Shown here: positions 1 through 7,812 of the stretch, in pieces
Layout of the letters: each line of letters opens with the position of its first letter
How positions within the stretch are numbered: position 1 is the stretch's first letter
Source of the DNA: Cycloclasticus sp.
GTDB taxonomy: Bacteria; Pseudomonadota; Gammaproteobacteria; Methylococcales; Cycloclasticaceae
Direction of reading: 5' to 3'
DNA: 64,000 bases
Assembly (NCBI GenBank): GCA_002700385.1
Contig: PADC01000006.1
Coordinates: 1-64,000 of the forward strand
Position numbers and translations under genes: made by a program
Notes under the pieces: generated by a model
Seen by the model: the letters and a program-made list of their open reading frames with translations, nothing else
The model's database searches: none
Told to the model about the DNA's origin: nothing

Positions 1-198
1 GCTCCTCGGTAACCATTGGCTCCTCGGTAACCATTGGCTCCTCGGTAACCATTGGCTCCTCGGTAACCATTGGCTCCTCGGTAACCATTGGGTCCTCGGT
101 AACCATTGGGTCCTCGGTAACCATTGGCTCCTCGGTAACCATTGGGTCCTCGGTAACCATTGGCTCCTCGGTAACCATTGGCTCCTCGGTAACCATTG
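1..198 (-). repeat. 18-bp in-frame tandem repeat, at least 11 copies
   Basis: Eleven perfect-length 18-bp units (plus-strand gctcctcggtaaccattg) lie head to tail with no spacers and reach the window edge. They differ only at the second base (c or g), which changes GAG to GAC on the coding strand, so the product alternates MVTEEP (units 1-5, 8, 10, 11) and MVTEDP (units 6, 7, 9). The near-identity at DNA level suggests recent expansion by slippage or recombination. The encoded tail is acidic and Pro-spaced, like an extended stalk. Confidence 0.97.
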
Positions 199-1666
199 GG
201 TCATTAATAGTTATTGAGGAACTGACAGCCGATGAATTATCAACCACTGCTTTACCACCTTGCACACAGGTATTTAAAGTAGTATCAGTCAATGTATTCG
301 CTCCATATTTCTCAATACAATTATTGGTATTGGAAAGCAGCGCTATATCATTATTAGTAACAACAAAAGGGTTGACGCCACCAACTTCAATACCAGTACT
401 CGATAAACCAACCGCTTTTATTGAGTTAGCATCGATTTCCACATTTTTTGATTTTAAAGCATCTTCTCCGCGTACAGGCACTTTTATCCCCCAACTCATT
501 ACGCCAGAGTCATCAGTGATAATGTTATTCGTAATTATCACCCCTTCACAGGATGCGCATCCAATTCCAATATTACCCATATTCTCTAATTTATTATTTC
601 TAATAATCAACTTTTTAAATGCCTCCTCAGTAAAATATGCAGGGTCTACACTAATACCCCAGCACCTATCAGAAACCGCGCCAGCATCTTCATGTATATA
701 GTTCTTTTCAATTGTTAAATCATCAACTTGACCATGAACTACGAGAGAAACTCCTTGGCATTTACCATTCACCATCGTTGATCTATACAGTGTGTTTCCA
801 CTAATTAAAACATTAGTTGCTGGTGAAGATTTCCAAGGATTACTGAAATAAAGGTTGTGGTCAAAAACGGCTTTAGCGAAACCATTATTTTCAAATTTAT
901 TATTTATAATTTTACAGTCGCTGCAACCGCCTAACCAACCGCCACCAGCATTTGAAAATAAAAACGAATTTCGCAATGTCAAATTTTCATTAATTTTATT
1001 ACTACCAGAGTTAGGCGTATTTGAACCCGCGGAATACACACCTATTTTAAAACCTTCAATTTGAAGATTCTCCATAATGACATCATCAACATTATTATAA
1101 AACCTTATTCCTACACCAGAAGAAGTTGTGCTTTTTAAGATAAGATTACTAATACTATAACCCCCATCTTGGTCTGCATTACCACCCTCTTCAAAATTCA
1201 GAGCATTTACACCATGAGCAACTATAATTGGTCTTGATAACGATGTGTTTCCATAATCTGAAAGCGAACATGCGGTACTTTTACTACAACGAAAATTAGC
1301 CAACTTCCTGACTGTAGAAGTCTGAAAAACCCCTCCTCTACAAAAAAGAACACTTCCACCCGCGGACATCGATGTAAACACTTGCATAGCTTTATCGAAG
1401 GATTTAAAGGGATCGTTTGTTGATGTTCCGGAATTGTTATCATCACCCGTATCACAGACATAGTAATTATTCCCACTTCCTGTATAAAGTTGATTATCAA
1501 CGCTAGCAGACGTCGCAACAAAACCTGCAGCAGATGGTACTTTATTTAAATCAGCATTGATTTTATTAATGCTTACCTTTTCAAGTTCAGCCATTGAACA
1601 ACCAAACATCAAAAATGAGCCACATAATGTAACTGCCAATAATTGTTTTATATTTAGTTGCTGCAT
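1..1666 (-). CDS. Right-handed beta-helix surface protein with MVTEEP repeat tail (partial, C-terminus beyond window)
   Basis: The minus strand is open for 555 codons from an ATG at 1666 to the left edge without a stop. The start has GGAG about nine bases upstream. The N-terminus (MQQLNIKQLLAVTLC...) is a signal peptide ending in FGCS, a loose lipobox with Cys23, so it is probably a lipoprotein; SPase I cleavage after SMA is the alternative. Next comes an Asn/Gly-rich body typical of parallel beta-helix proteins: a DTGDDNNSGTSTNDPFKSFD entry motif, then recurring rungs such as IIRNNKLENMG and VIITNNIITDD. The body is followed by at least eleven tandem MVTEEP or MVTEDP units. It lies last in the XrtA-type EPS locus, 271 bp after the ATPase, so a role in binding, trimming or anchoring the exopolysaccharide is likely. 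No catalytic residues were recognised. The function is inferred from fold and position only. Confidence 0.85.
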   Translation of the reverse strand, partial: MQQLNIKQLLAVTLCGSFLMFGCSMAELEKVSINKINADLNKVPSAAGFVATSASVDNQLYTGSGNNYYVCDTGDDNNSGTSTNDPFKSFDKAMQVFTSMSAGGSVLFCRGGVFQTSTVRKLANFRCSKSTACSLSDYGNTSLSRPIIVAHGVNALNFEEGGNADQDGGYSISNLILKSTTSSGVGIRFYNNVDDVIMENLQIEGFKIGVYSAGSNTPNSGSNKINENLTLRNSFLFSNAGGGWLGGCSDCKIINNKFENNGFAKAVFDHNLYFSNPWKSSPATNVLISGNTLYRSTMVNGKCQGVSLVVHGQVDDLTIEKNYIHEDAGAVSDRCWGISVDPAYFTEEAFKKLIIRNNKLENMGNIGIGCASCEGVIITNNIITDDSGVMSWGIKVPVRGEDALKSKNVEIDANSIKAVGLSSTGIEVGGVNPFVVTNNDIALLSNTNNCIEKYGANTLTDTTLNTCVQGGKAVVDNSSAVSSSITINDPMVTEEPMVTEEPMVTEDPMVTEEPMVTEDPMVTEDPMVTEEPMVTEEPMVTEEPMVTEEPMVTEE

Positions 1667-1937
1667 ACCTAGATACTCCGTAATTTCATGTGAAGTCAAA
1701 TTATTTTGAGAAATAATAACGTTACTTAATACTATTAGTCATTTAGAAACGTAAACAAATTTATTGTATGAATAATGTTAGAAGATGTTGTATTTTTTTT
1801 ATGGATACTACATCACACTTTAACCTAGTTTGTTCATCTCGAACTATTAAAAACGTTGTGCCAAAGCTTAAAGTTTATTGACAACTTTTTAGTTGACCTA
1901 AAGTATGCAATATGAATATTAGTGAACAACTTTTCTT

Positions 1938-2828
1938 TTACACTAGGGTAATGTTGTATTTATTCTTTAATAAGCTCTTAACGCTTTCTACTTGAGGATT
2001 TGATTTATCAGAGGGTTTGATGATGCGTGAGACCTTTTTATCTATCATCATTTTTAAAACCGTCTCGATTTTAATCACTTTAGTGTTATCGGCAAAAGCA
2101 TACACTAATGCAAAATCACATAAGTTATTGATTCGTCTTGGTACACCTTCACTGTAACAAAATATAGCTGCACAAGCTTCATGAGTAAAAATGGAATCTA
2201 GCGCGCCCGCTTTAGTCAATCGGTGCATTATATACTTCTCTGTTTGTCGATAATCTAAGGCCTTTAAATGAAACTCCACGCCTATCCGTTGCGCAAACTG
2301 CTCTAGTTCAGGTTTGTTTAGTTTTTCGATTAACTCAGGCTGACCAGTTAATATTAGTTGAAGAAAAATATCATCATCTATATTTATGTTTGATAGCAAC
2401 CTCAATTCCTCAAGAGCTTTTACAGTTAGGTTTTGCGCTTCATCGATGATTAAAACGACACGCCTTCCTTCAGCGTATCTTTCTATTACAAAATTGACAT
2501 AGTCTCTGTACCTGCCGGCGTTATCAACAGAGTTAGATTTCACATCCAATGCATCTAACACCCATTCAAGTAAGCTACCAAATGACTCGTGAGTATTATT
2601 AATTAGCCCTATGAGACAATTGTCATCAATTTTATTTAATAACGCACGAATAAGCGTGGTTTTTCCTGCTCCAATTGCACCTGTTATAACTGTAAACCCC
2701 GCATGACTTGCAACGCCGTATTCAAGCATCGTAAGAGCTTTTTTATGATTAGGGCTTAGGTATAAAAAATCAGGGTCAGGGACTTGGTTAAATGGCTTAT
2801 TAGATAACCCAAAAAATTCGGTGTACAT
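1938..2828 (-). CDS. XrtA/PEP-CTERM locus ATPase (TIGR03015-like, ExeA-type AAA)
   Basis: This is a 296-residue AAA ATPase of the general secretion ExeA/GspA type that recurs in exosortase EPS loci. The N-terminus MYTEFFGLSNKPFNQVPDP is characteristic. Walker A is GAIGAGKTT at about residues 50-58 and Walker B is VVLIIDE at about 124-130, followed by AQNL. The C-terminal lid contains EGVPRRINNLCD, typical of this family. No signal peptide or membrane segment is seen, so it is cytoplasmic. It begins five bases after the tyrosine kinase stop, which places it in the same operon. The family's exact job in EPS assembly or surface-protein traffic is not settled; energising or regulating export is the usual suggestion. 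Confidence 0.9.
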   Translation of the reverse strand: MYTEFFGLSNKPFNQVPDPDFLYLSPNHKKALTMLEYGVASHAGFTVITGAIGAGKTTLIRALLNKIDDNCLIGLINNTHESFGSLLEWVLDALDVKSNSVDNAGRYRDYVNFVIERYAEGRRVVLIIDEAQNLTVKALEELRLLSNINIDDDIFLQLILTGQPELIEKLNKPELEQFAQRIGVEFHLKALDYRQTEKYIMHRLTKAGALDSIFTHEACAAIFCYSEGVPRRINNLCDFALVYAFADNTKVIKIETVLKMMIDKKVSRIIKPSDKSNPQVESVKSLLKNKYNITLV

Positions 2829-2833
2829 ATTTT

Positions 2834-3676
2834 TTAATAATTTTGATGTACAGGCGGCTTTTCAGATTTATTAAGAACACTCCCGACGAGAGGAGTTCCT
2901 TCCAATAACTGAATAGTTTTGACAATTTCAGATTCTTTATTTCTTCCGTCTTCAATAACGATAAGGCCACAATCTATAAAGTTAGAAGCCAACAGCACAT
3001 CATCAGTTTGAAGAACAGGTGGCATATCAAAAATTATCATTCTAGATCGATATCTAGCTTTTAATTCTGAAACCAGGTTTTTCATTCTAAAACCAGATAA
3101 TAATTCTGCCGAATCTTCTGCACGACCATCACCAGGAAGTATCACCAAACCATTAATACCTGGGTTGATTAGTATTTCAGGGAAATCCGCTTTGCTTTCA
3201 AGGTAATCTTTTAAACCAGCCTTAACATCAAAACCAAAGTATTTGTTTAAGCGAGGGTTACGTAAGTCCAAATCGACTAATAAAACTGTTTGATTAGTTT
3301 CCATGGCCATCGCAACAGCTAAATTAGAAGCCACTAAAGATTTACCTTCCCCTGCCGTTGGAGAAGTTACAGCAATTGTCTGCCAGTTTTTTTCACGCAT
3401 CTTTTTTAAAACTTGCGTACGTAACATTCTAAAAACGCCAGACTGTGGATTACTATATTGAGCAGCAATTACTCTATTATCTGCTAAAGTTTTTTCTGAA
3501 ACATTAACCACTTTCGTCTGTGAATAAGTGATTTCCTGAACCCCAGGAGCTTCTATCTCAGTCTTTTTTCTATCTGAGCCGGCAATATTCCCAGCAACAT
3601 TTTTTGGAAGATCATCACGCTGCTTTCCATCTTGTTTAGCCTTTGCCTTATCCAAGGCTTTTTGAATTCTATCCAT
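2834..3676 (-). CDS. EPS tyrosine autokinase, XrtA/PEP-CTERM type (TIGR03018-like)
   Basis: This 280-residue bacterial tyrosine (BY) kinase is a cytoplasmic ATPase that phosphorylates itself and pairs with the Wzz-like protein to control EPS chain export. Walker A (SPTAGEGKS) is at about 105-113, Walker A' (VLLVDLDLRNP) at about 131-141 and Walker B (MIIFDMPP) at about 213-220. The N-terminal 60 residues (MDRIQKALDKAKAKQ) are charged and helical, as usual for this family. The C-terminus ends in a single tyrosine (HQNY) rather than a tyrosine cluster, so the phospho-acceptor pattern differs from Wzc-type enzymes. It lies 32 bp after the chain-length gene and directly before the ATPase, in one operon. 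Confidence 0.9.
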   Translation of the reverse strand: MDRIQKALDKAKAKQDGKQRDDLPKNVAGNIAGSDRKKTEIEAPGVQEITYSQTKVVNVSEKTLADNRVIAAQYSNPQSGVFRMLRTQVLKKMREKNWQTIAVTSPTAGEGKSLVASNLAVAMAMETNQTVLLVDLDLRNPRLNKYFGFDVKAGLKDYLESKADFPEILINPGINGLVILPGDGRAEDSAELLSGFRMKNLVSELKARYRSRMIIFDMPPVLQTDDVLLASNFIDCGLIVIEDGRNKESEIVKTIQLLEGTPLVGSVLNKSEKPPVHQNY

Positions 3677-3708
3677 TTGCGTTATCTTCTTAGGTTGAAT
3701 ATAGTTAG

Positions 3709-5313
3709 TTACAATAAACTAATTACACGAAAAAATTTAAACCACAATATTTGAATATCCATTATTAAAAAATGGAAGCCCAAAAGTAATAAAGCCGCGA
3801 TGCCGATGAGCCAGTATAGTTTGGTATATCTATTAAATGGCTTTATAACTGTCTCACTTGCTACTTTTATGACAGGTACAACTACGAGAGGTGAATATCC
3901 AAAAATTCGACTTATATCCTTATAACCACGCACACCCCCCATCAACATTTCATACAATAATGCCAAACCAATACCTAATCCAAGGGAGGCAGCAAAGCCC
4001 ATTATAAATATTTTGAAACGGTTTGGCTTTTCAGGTTTACTTGGTAAGGATGGTGGCTCAATCAGTGTAAAACTCTCACCCTTATTTTCTGATTCAAGAT
4101 TTTGAGCTAACTCTGCTTGAAGTTCTTTTGCTCTCAACTCTTTGTATTTAGAAACATTATTATCATAATCTCGGACTAAGTCGCTATATGCTCGTTTTAC
4201 CTGATGAGTATCGGCAACCCTTTTTTCAAAGGAAGCTAGTTCTTCTTTTGCTTGTTTTTGTCTTTTAAGTAATCGTTTTATTTCTCGCTCAGTAGACCTT
4301 ATCTGCGATGATAATTTTAAAAATAATGGACTTTTATATTCATTCTTAGGCTCTCCATTATTTGTTATATTTTTTGTTTTCAACTCATCTTCAAGACTCT
4401 CAACAAGCCTTTTTAGTCGCTTAACGTCAGGATGATGTTCAGAATATTTGTCTTTTAATGAAGCAAGATTTCCCTTGGCCTGGGCAAGTTGTTGAGGAAC
4501 ACTAAGTGGGCCCGATTTTTGAGAAACTAAGATATCAAAATTAGCTAATTCTAAATTCATTGTGAGAATTTGATCTTTGAGACTAATTATCTGATTCTGC
4601 CCAACTACTAATTCTTGTTGTAATTTTTCAACCATTGATAAATTATAGGGAAGCAGCTCAGGTAAACTTTCACTATATGTTTCTTTAAAATCAGCTATCT
4701 TCTTTTCTAATAATTGAATTTTTTCCTCAAATTTATCTCCCTCTTCTTTTAGAAACCCTCTTGTTTCTGCGGCTCGAGCAGTTCGTGTTTTAACATTTTC
4801 ATCAAGAAACTGGGTCGTTAATTCATTGGCGACATTTTGTGCTGTCTTAGGACTCTTGTCCATAAATGACACTTTAAAAGCGATACTTGCACGTTTAGAT
4901 CGCCCGCTATTTGGGTCTGTTACATCAGCTCTTACCATATCAACTGACATATGTGTACGAAACAGCTCAACAATTGCCGTGTTTGTCGATTTACTAACCT
5001 CATTCGGATATAGGTTATATTTATTAACAATCTCCATTATTCTTGATTGCGTTAACAATTTTTGTTTAATAATTGCAATCCGCTGATCAGCATAACTGGT
5101 AACTGTTGAACGAACTAAATCACGAGGAATTTCTTGTGATTCTATAAGGATTAAACCGCTTGATTTATAAGTCGCTGGTAATAATAACGCAACCGCAACA
5201 GATACCAGCGTCAGTAATAACGCAGGGTAAAGAATTAATTTTTTATGTCGATTAAGGATTTCAAGATAATCACTTATTCCTTTAACTTCTTCTTCCATTT
5301 TTAACTCTGACAA
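3709..5313 (-). CDS. Polysaccharide chain-length determinant, Wzz/XrtA type (TIGR03007-like)
   Basis: This 534-residue inner-membrane co-polymerase controls EPS chain length and contacts the tyrosine kinase. One membrane segment lies near the N-terminus (about residues 30-50, ALLLTLVSVAVALLLP). A long periplasmic region of coiled coils follows (about 180-400, rich in E, K, L and Q, e.g. EEKIQLLEKKIADFK). Two further hydrophobic segments lie near the C-terminus (about 440-460 and 500-525), the first preceded by the family's Pro-rich motif PPSLPSKPEKPNRFK. No kinase domain is fused, and the separate kinase is the next gene. The start codon directly abuts the barrel gene's stop, so translation is probably coupled. 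Confidence 0.92.
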   Translation of the reverse strand: MSELKMEEEVKGISDYLEILNRHKKLILYPALLLTLVSVAVALLLPATYKSSGLILIESQEIPRDLVRSTVTSYADQRIAIIKQKLLTQSRIMEIVNKYNLYPNEVSKSTNTAIVELFRTHMSVDMVRADVTDPNSGRSKRASIAFKVSFMDKSPKTAQNVANELTTQFLDENVKTRTARAAETRGFLKEEGDKFEEKIQLLEKKIADFKETYSESLPELLPYNLSMVEKLQQELVVGQNQIISLKDQILTMNLELANFDILVSQKSGPLSVPQQLAQAKGNLASLKDKYSEHHPDVKRLKRLVESLEDELKTKNITNNGEPKNEYKSPLFLKLSSQIRSTEREIKRLLKRQKQAKEELASFEKRVADTHQVKRAYSDLVRDYDNNVSKYKELRAKELQAELAQNLESENKGESFTLIEPPSLPSKPEKPNRFKIFIMGFAASLGLGIGLALLYEMLMGGVRGYKDISRIFGYSPLVVVPVIKVASETVIKPFNRYTKLYWLIGIAALLLLGFHFLIMDIQILWFKFFRVISLL

Positions 5314-6471
5314 TTAGCGTGAAATCTGTAACCCATCCCAATCATAATTCAATGTGAGCATTATTGCGTTACTATCCACATCGGTTCCTACTTGAGAATC
5401 TTTTTGGTGACGGTATTTATAAGATAGACTCAGATTAACATTAGAAGAAAAATTCCAAGCAATTGAAGGACTCACACTAAAATTTTTTCGAATATCATTT
5501 GAATTTCCTCCAGATGCAGACCGTATTTCTTGATAAGTACTCGAAACTCTCGCAATTAGAGTTTCACTTAATTGCCTGGAAAAGGTGGCATTGATTTGGT
5601 CACGTTCGTTTACACCTCCATTATCTGATGCAAAAAGTGAACGTGAAATAGATAAATTTGCCGAATCTATATCAAATTTATAGCTAACATTAATATCCAG
5701 CGATGAACCGCTATCGGTATCATTTGTTTGTTTATCCTCAACTAAGCGAAAACCAACTTTACCTTTTAGTGCCCAAATCTCTGATAAATTATACGTTGAG
5801 ACAAGTGATAAATCATAGCTGTCATTGTCTGTTACAGTTGTCAACGAGCTAGACTTACTGTTATTCGCTGTCAAGTCAAGCCCCCCGTTTAAACGCTCTG
5901 TAAATTGATGCTGCCAACCTGTAGAAATGTATTTTGTTTCAGTATCACTAAAGTCAAGTGTTGAAAATTCCTTTTTACTATACCCACCCCTGAAGGAAAG
6001 AGAATCTCGCTCTGTCAGCTGATAAACGAATGAAGGTGTAATTGATCTCGTAGTTGAAGTAGAATCTGTTTCAAAATCGCCTGTATCGATCTCCGCTTCA
6101 CTCCTGCTAGCACTTTTCACATAGCTTAATCCAAGACCCCACTTGCTTCTTTCAGTTTGATGTGATGAATTAAATCTAAAAAAAGGGGTTTCATTATCTA
6201 AATACTTAGATGCTTCGTACCGATCAATTGCATAACCAACACTTAAGGAAACATTTGTTTGGTCTAAAGCATAAGACGTTACAAGAGTTGGAGTTACACT
6301 AGAGTGATAATCGCCAACCTTATTTGTATCACGCATAAATATGTTATCGTCGTATTCTAGAAAAGGGTTTAACGAACCAGAAATTGACCATTCAGCTGCT
6401 TGAAGTGAAACTATAGGCAGCGTGCATAAAAATGTTATTGGTATTATTGATTTCATCCGAATAACTCTCAT
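5314..6471 (-). CDS. Outer-membrane beta-barrel protein of XrtA/PEP-CTERM EPS locus
   Basis: This 385-residue predicted outer-membrane barrel has a signal peptide (MKSIIPITFLCTLPIVSLQA, cleaved before AEW) followed by alternating amphipathic strands full of aromatic and Ser/Thr/Asn residues. It ends in an aromatic-rich strand (LNYDWDGLQISR). Members of this group (TIGR03016-like) sit in exosortase EPS loci and are thought to form the outer-membrane exit channel for the polymer, much as BcsC-like barrels do. Its ATG overlaps the stop of the export gene by four bases (ATGA), indicating coupled translation. An internal ATG five codons in (6456) has better ribosome-site spacing and may be the true start. 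Confidence 0.82.
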   Translation of the reverse strand: MRVIRMKSIIPITFLCTLPIVSLQAAEWSISGSLNPFLEYDDNIFMRDTNKVGDYHSSVTPTLVTSYALDQTNVSLSVGYAIDRYEASKYLDNETPFFRFNSSHQTERSKWGLGLSYVKSASRSEAEIDTGDFETDSTSTTRSITPSFVYQLTERDSLSFRGGYSKKEFSTLDFSDTETKYISTGWQHQFTERLNGGLDLTANNSKSSSLTTVTDNDSYDLSLVSTYNLSEIWALKGKVGFRLVEDKQTNDTDSGSSLDINVSYKFDIDSANLSISRSLFASDNGGVNERDQINATFSRQLSETLIARVSSTYQEIRSASGGNSNDIRKNFSVSPSIAWNFSSNVNLSLSYKYRHQKDSQVGTDVDSNAIMLTLNYDWDGLQISR

Positions 6472-7025
6472 GGCACTACGATAACATCGCCACTTTGAAG
6501 CTTAATGTTGGTCGACAAATCACTTCCACTTTTAATATCCGCATAACGTACAGTTATGGCTTTTTCAGAACCTCCGATAGTCCTAAGCACTGTAATACTG
6601 TTTTCTTTTGCATATGGCGATAGCCCACCAGACAGACTTAATGCTTGCATAACACTAAACTGCTGACTCATTTCGAAACTGCCTGGATTTGATACCTTTC
6701 CCAAGACATGGATGGTATTACCACTAACTTGAGCTACGACAACTGAGACTGATGGATCAGTCAAAAATTTCTCAAGACTTTTTTTAAGCGCTGCTTCAAG
6801 TTCCCTAACACTTTTTCCCTCTGCATGTATTACACCCGCTAAAGGAAATGAAATAGTTCCATCCGGTAAGACAACCACCGACTTTTGAAGAGCATCCTCA
6901 TTCCAAACTGAAATATCGAGCACATCACCTGAATTTAATAAATACTTGCCAGAAGCCTGTACTGTATTACTGAACAGCGAAACACATAAAATAACAAAAC
7001 TTATATAAAGCTTAAAATTTTTCAT
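6468..7025 (-). CDS. Polysaccharide export protein, Wza/XrtA type (TIGR03027-like)
   Basis: This 185-residue periplasmic or outer-membrane export protein has a signal peptide (MKNFKLYISFVILCVSLFS, cleavage near VQA/SG). The poly_export domain opens with YLLNSGDVLDISVWNE, and a SLBB-like segment follows (VHVLGKV-type, here TIHVLGKVSNPGSFE) and ends LQSGDVIVVP. No lipobox Cys follows the signal, unlike Wza itself, so it is not obviously acylated. It is the first gene of the downstream EPS operon and overlaps the barrel gene by four bases. An AAAAAGG ribosome site precedes the ATG. It lies just past the terminator of the PEP-CTERM gene. Confidence 0.92.
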   Translation of the reverse strand: MKNFKLYISFVILCVSLFSNTVQASGKYLLNSGDVLDISVWNEDALQKSVVVLPDGTISFPLAGVIHAEGKSVRELEAALKKSLEKFLTDPSVSVVVAQVSGNTIHVLGKVSNPGSFEMSQQFSVMQALSLSGGLSPYAKENSITVLRTIGGSEKAITVRYADIKSGSDLSTNIKLQSGDVIVVP

Positions 7026-7072
7026 TTTAAATTCCTTTTTGTATTCCAGATATAAGTGTAGCTTATAAAATA

Positions 7073-7099
7073 TAAAAAAAGGAGCCGAAGCTCCCTTTT
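7073..7099 (-). terminator. Rho-independent terminator after the PEP-CTERM gene
   Basis: On the minus strand a perfect GGAGC-TTCG-GCTCC stem-loop (7081-7094) with a UUCG tetraloop is followed by seven or more T residues. It lies 32 bp past the stop of the PEP-CTERM gene and 50 bp before the export gene start. A T-run on the plus side also makes it roughly bidirectional, but no plus-strand gene uses it. Confidence 0.9.
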
Positions 7100-7130
7100 T
7101 ATTACATCAAAATATTTAGGAATCTTTGAA

Positions 7131-7628
7131 TTAAGCAGATAATTTACTACGTAAACCAAAAAAACCTAAAAGAGCAGGTGCAAATAAAAACAACGCTGCC
7201 GGAATTGGTGTTTCAATACGCAAATCATAATTACTGCCCGCATTCGCTGATACGATGTCTATGTAGATATCATAAATAGCGCCTGCTGATAAAACCCAGA
7301 AGTAATCAACAAAACCAAGCCCAGATACTGCTGAAATAGCTAAATTAACAATACCAGTACCATCATCAATTCCAACTGTTGTCCCTTTGGAAAGAGTATT
7401 AAACGTTAAAGACAAGTAGCCACCTGTTAAGCTATTAGATCTTACTCTATAATGATCAGAGACAGTTTCGCCTCCAGCCTTAGACGAATCCCAAGACGCT
7501 CTAACCACTTGGCCGCTCGATATTGAGACGGAGCCATCATTAGCTGGATGTCCTGCAAGCTGTAAAGTAGCAGCATTGACACTTGAAGCAAACAACAATC
7601 CTACAATTAAAAACATTACTTTTTTCAT
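7131..7628 (-). CDS. Secreted PEP-CTERM-like (VPxPA variant) surface protein
   Basis: This small exported protein (165 residues) has a signal peptide (MKKVMFLIVGLLFASSVNA) and an uncharacterised Ser/Gly-rich body that reads like a beta-sandwich. Its C-terminal sorting tail is TPIPAALFLFAPALLGFFG followed by LRSK. That tail has the three parts of exosortase substrates: a PxPA-type motif, a hydrophobic span and a basic end. It should therefore be cut and anchored or released by an XrtA-like exosortase. The start chosen is the ATG at 7628, preceded by AAAGGGAAA; an upstream in-frame ATG at 7667 would add a Lys-rich stretch ahead of the signal peptide and overlaps the riboswitch. It is a single-gene transcript: promoter, riboswitch, gene, terminator. 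What it binds is unknown. Confidence 0.85.
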   Translation of the reverse strand: MKKVMFLIVGLLFASSVNAATLQLAGHPANDGSVSISSGQVVRASWDSSKAGGETVSDHYRVRSNSLTGGYLSLTFNTLSKGTTVGIDDGTGIVNLAISAVSGLGFVDYFWVLSAGAIYDIYIDIVSANAGSNYDLRIETPIPAALFLFAPALLGFFGLRSKLSA

Positions 7629-7667
7629 AATTTTCCCTTTAAATTTAATAAACATCTTCTTAAACAA

Positions 7668-7762
7668 GTAATGTAACTCGGCAATCTTTAAAATAAATCC
7701 TTTAAAGACCCGTAGCTTTCCGTCCTTGGCTCACACCAAGTTTGGCCAATATCCATCGTTCA
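7668..7762 (-). promoter_or_regulatory. GEMM-I (cyclic di-GMP class I) riboswitch
   Basis: The leader RNA contains the GEMM-I landmarks in order. First is GGCCAAAC, then a stem CUUGG/CCAAG capped by a GNRA loop (GUGA). The core GGACGGAAAGCUACGGGUC follows (family consensus GGACGCAAAGCCACGGGUC). Next is a second helix UCUUUAAA/UUUAAAGA with an eight-base loop, then GCCGAGUUAC matching the conserved closing GCCGGGUUAC. It starts about 15 bases after the predicted transcription start and ends about 40 bases before the gene start, where a riboswitch controlling translation or early termination would sit. The ON or OFF sense cannot be read from sequence. Confidence 0.88.
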
Positions 7763-7782
7763 GGATTATAACCTACATTCAG

Positions 7783-7812
7783 ATTATAACAATAAATTAT
7801 TGGGCATGTAAA
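7783..7812 (-). promoter_or_regulatory. Sigma-70 promoter of the riboswitch/PEP-CTERM gene
   Basis: On the minus strand TTTACA (7812-7807, five of six to consensus) is separated by 18 bases from a perfect TATAAT (7788-7783). Initiation near 7776 would place the riboswitch at the very 5' end of the transcript. A second TATAAT-like box lies just downstream, at about 7765-7770. Confidence 0.75.

Noticed and set aside
1-198. CRISPR array
   Set aside because: The 18-bp units abut with no spacers and form an in-frame MVTEEP/MVTEDP coding repeat of a long open frame.
324-1521. Plus-strand frames of 125 and 69 codons and a minus-strand 99-codon frame
   Set aside because: They overlap the 555-codon beta-helix gene in other frames, have no ribosome sites and no recognisable domains.
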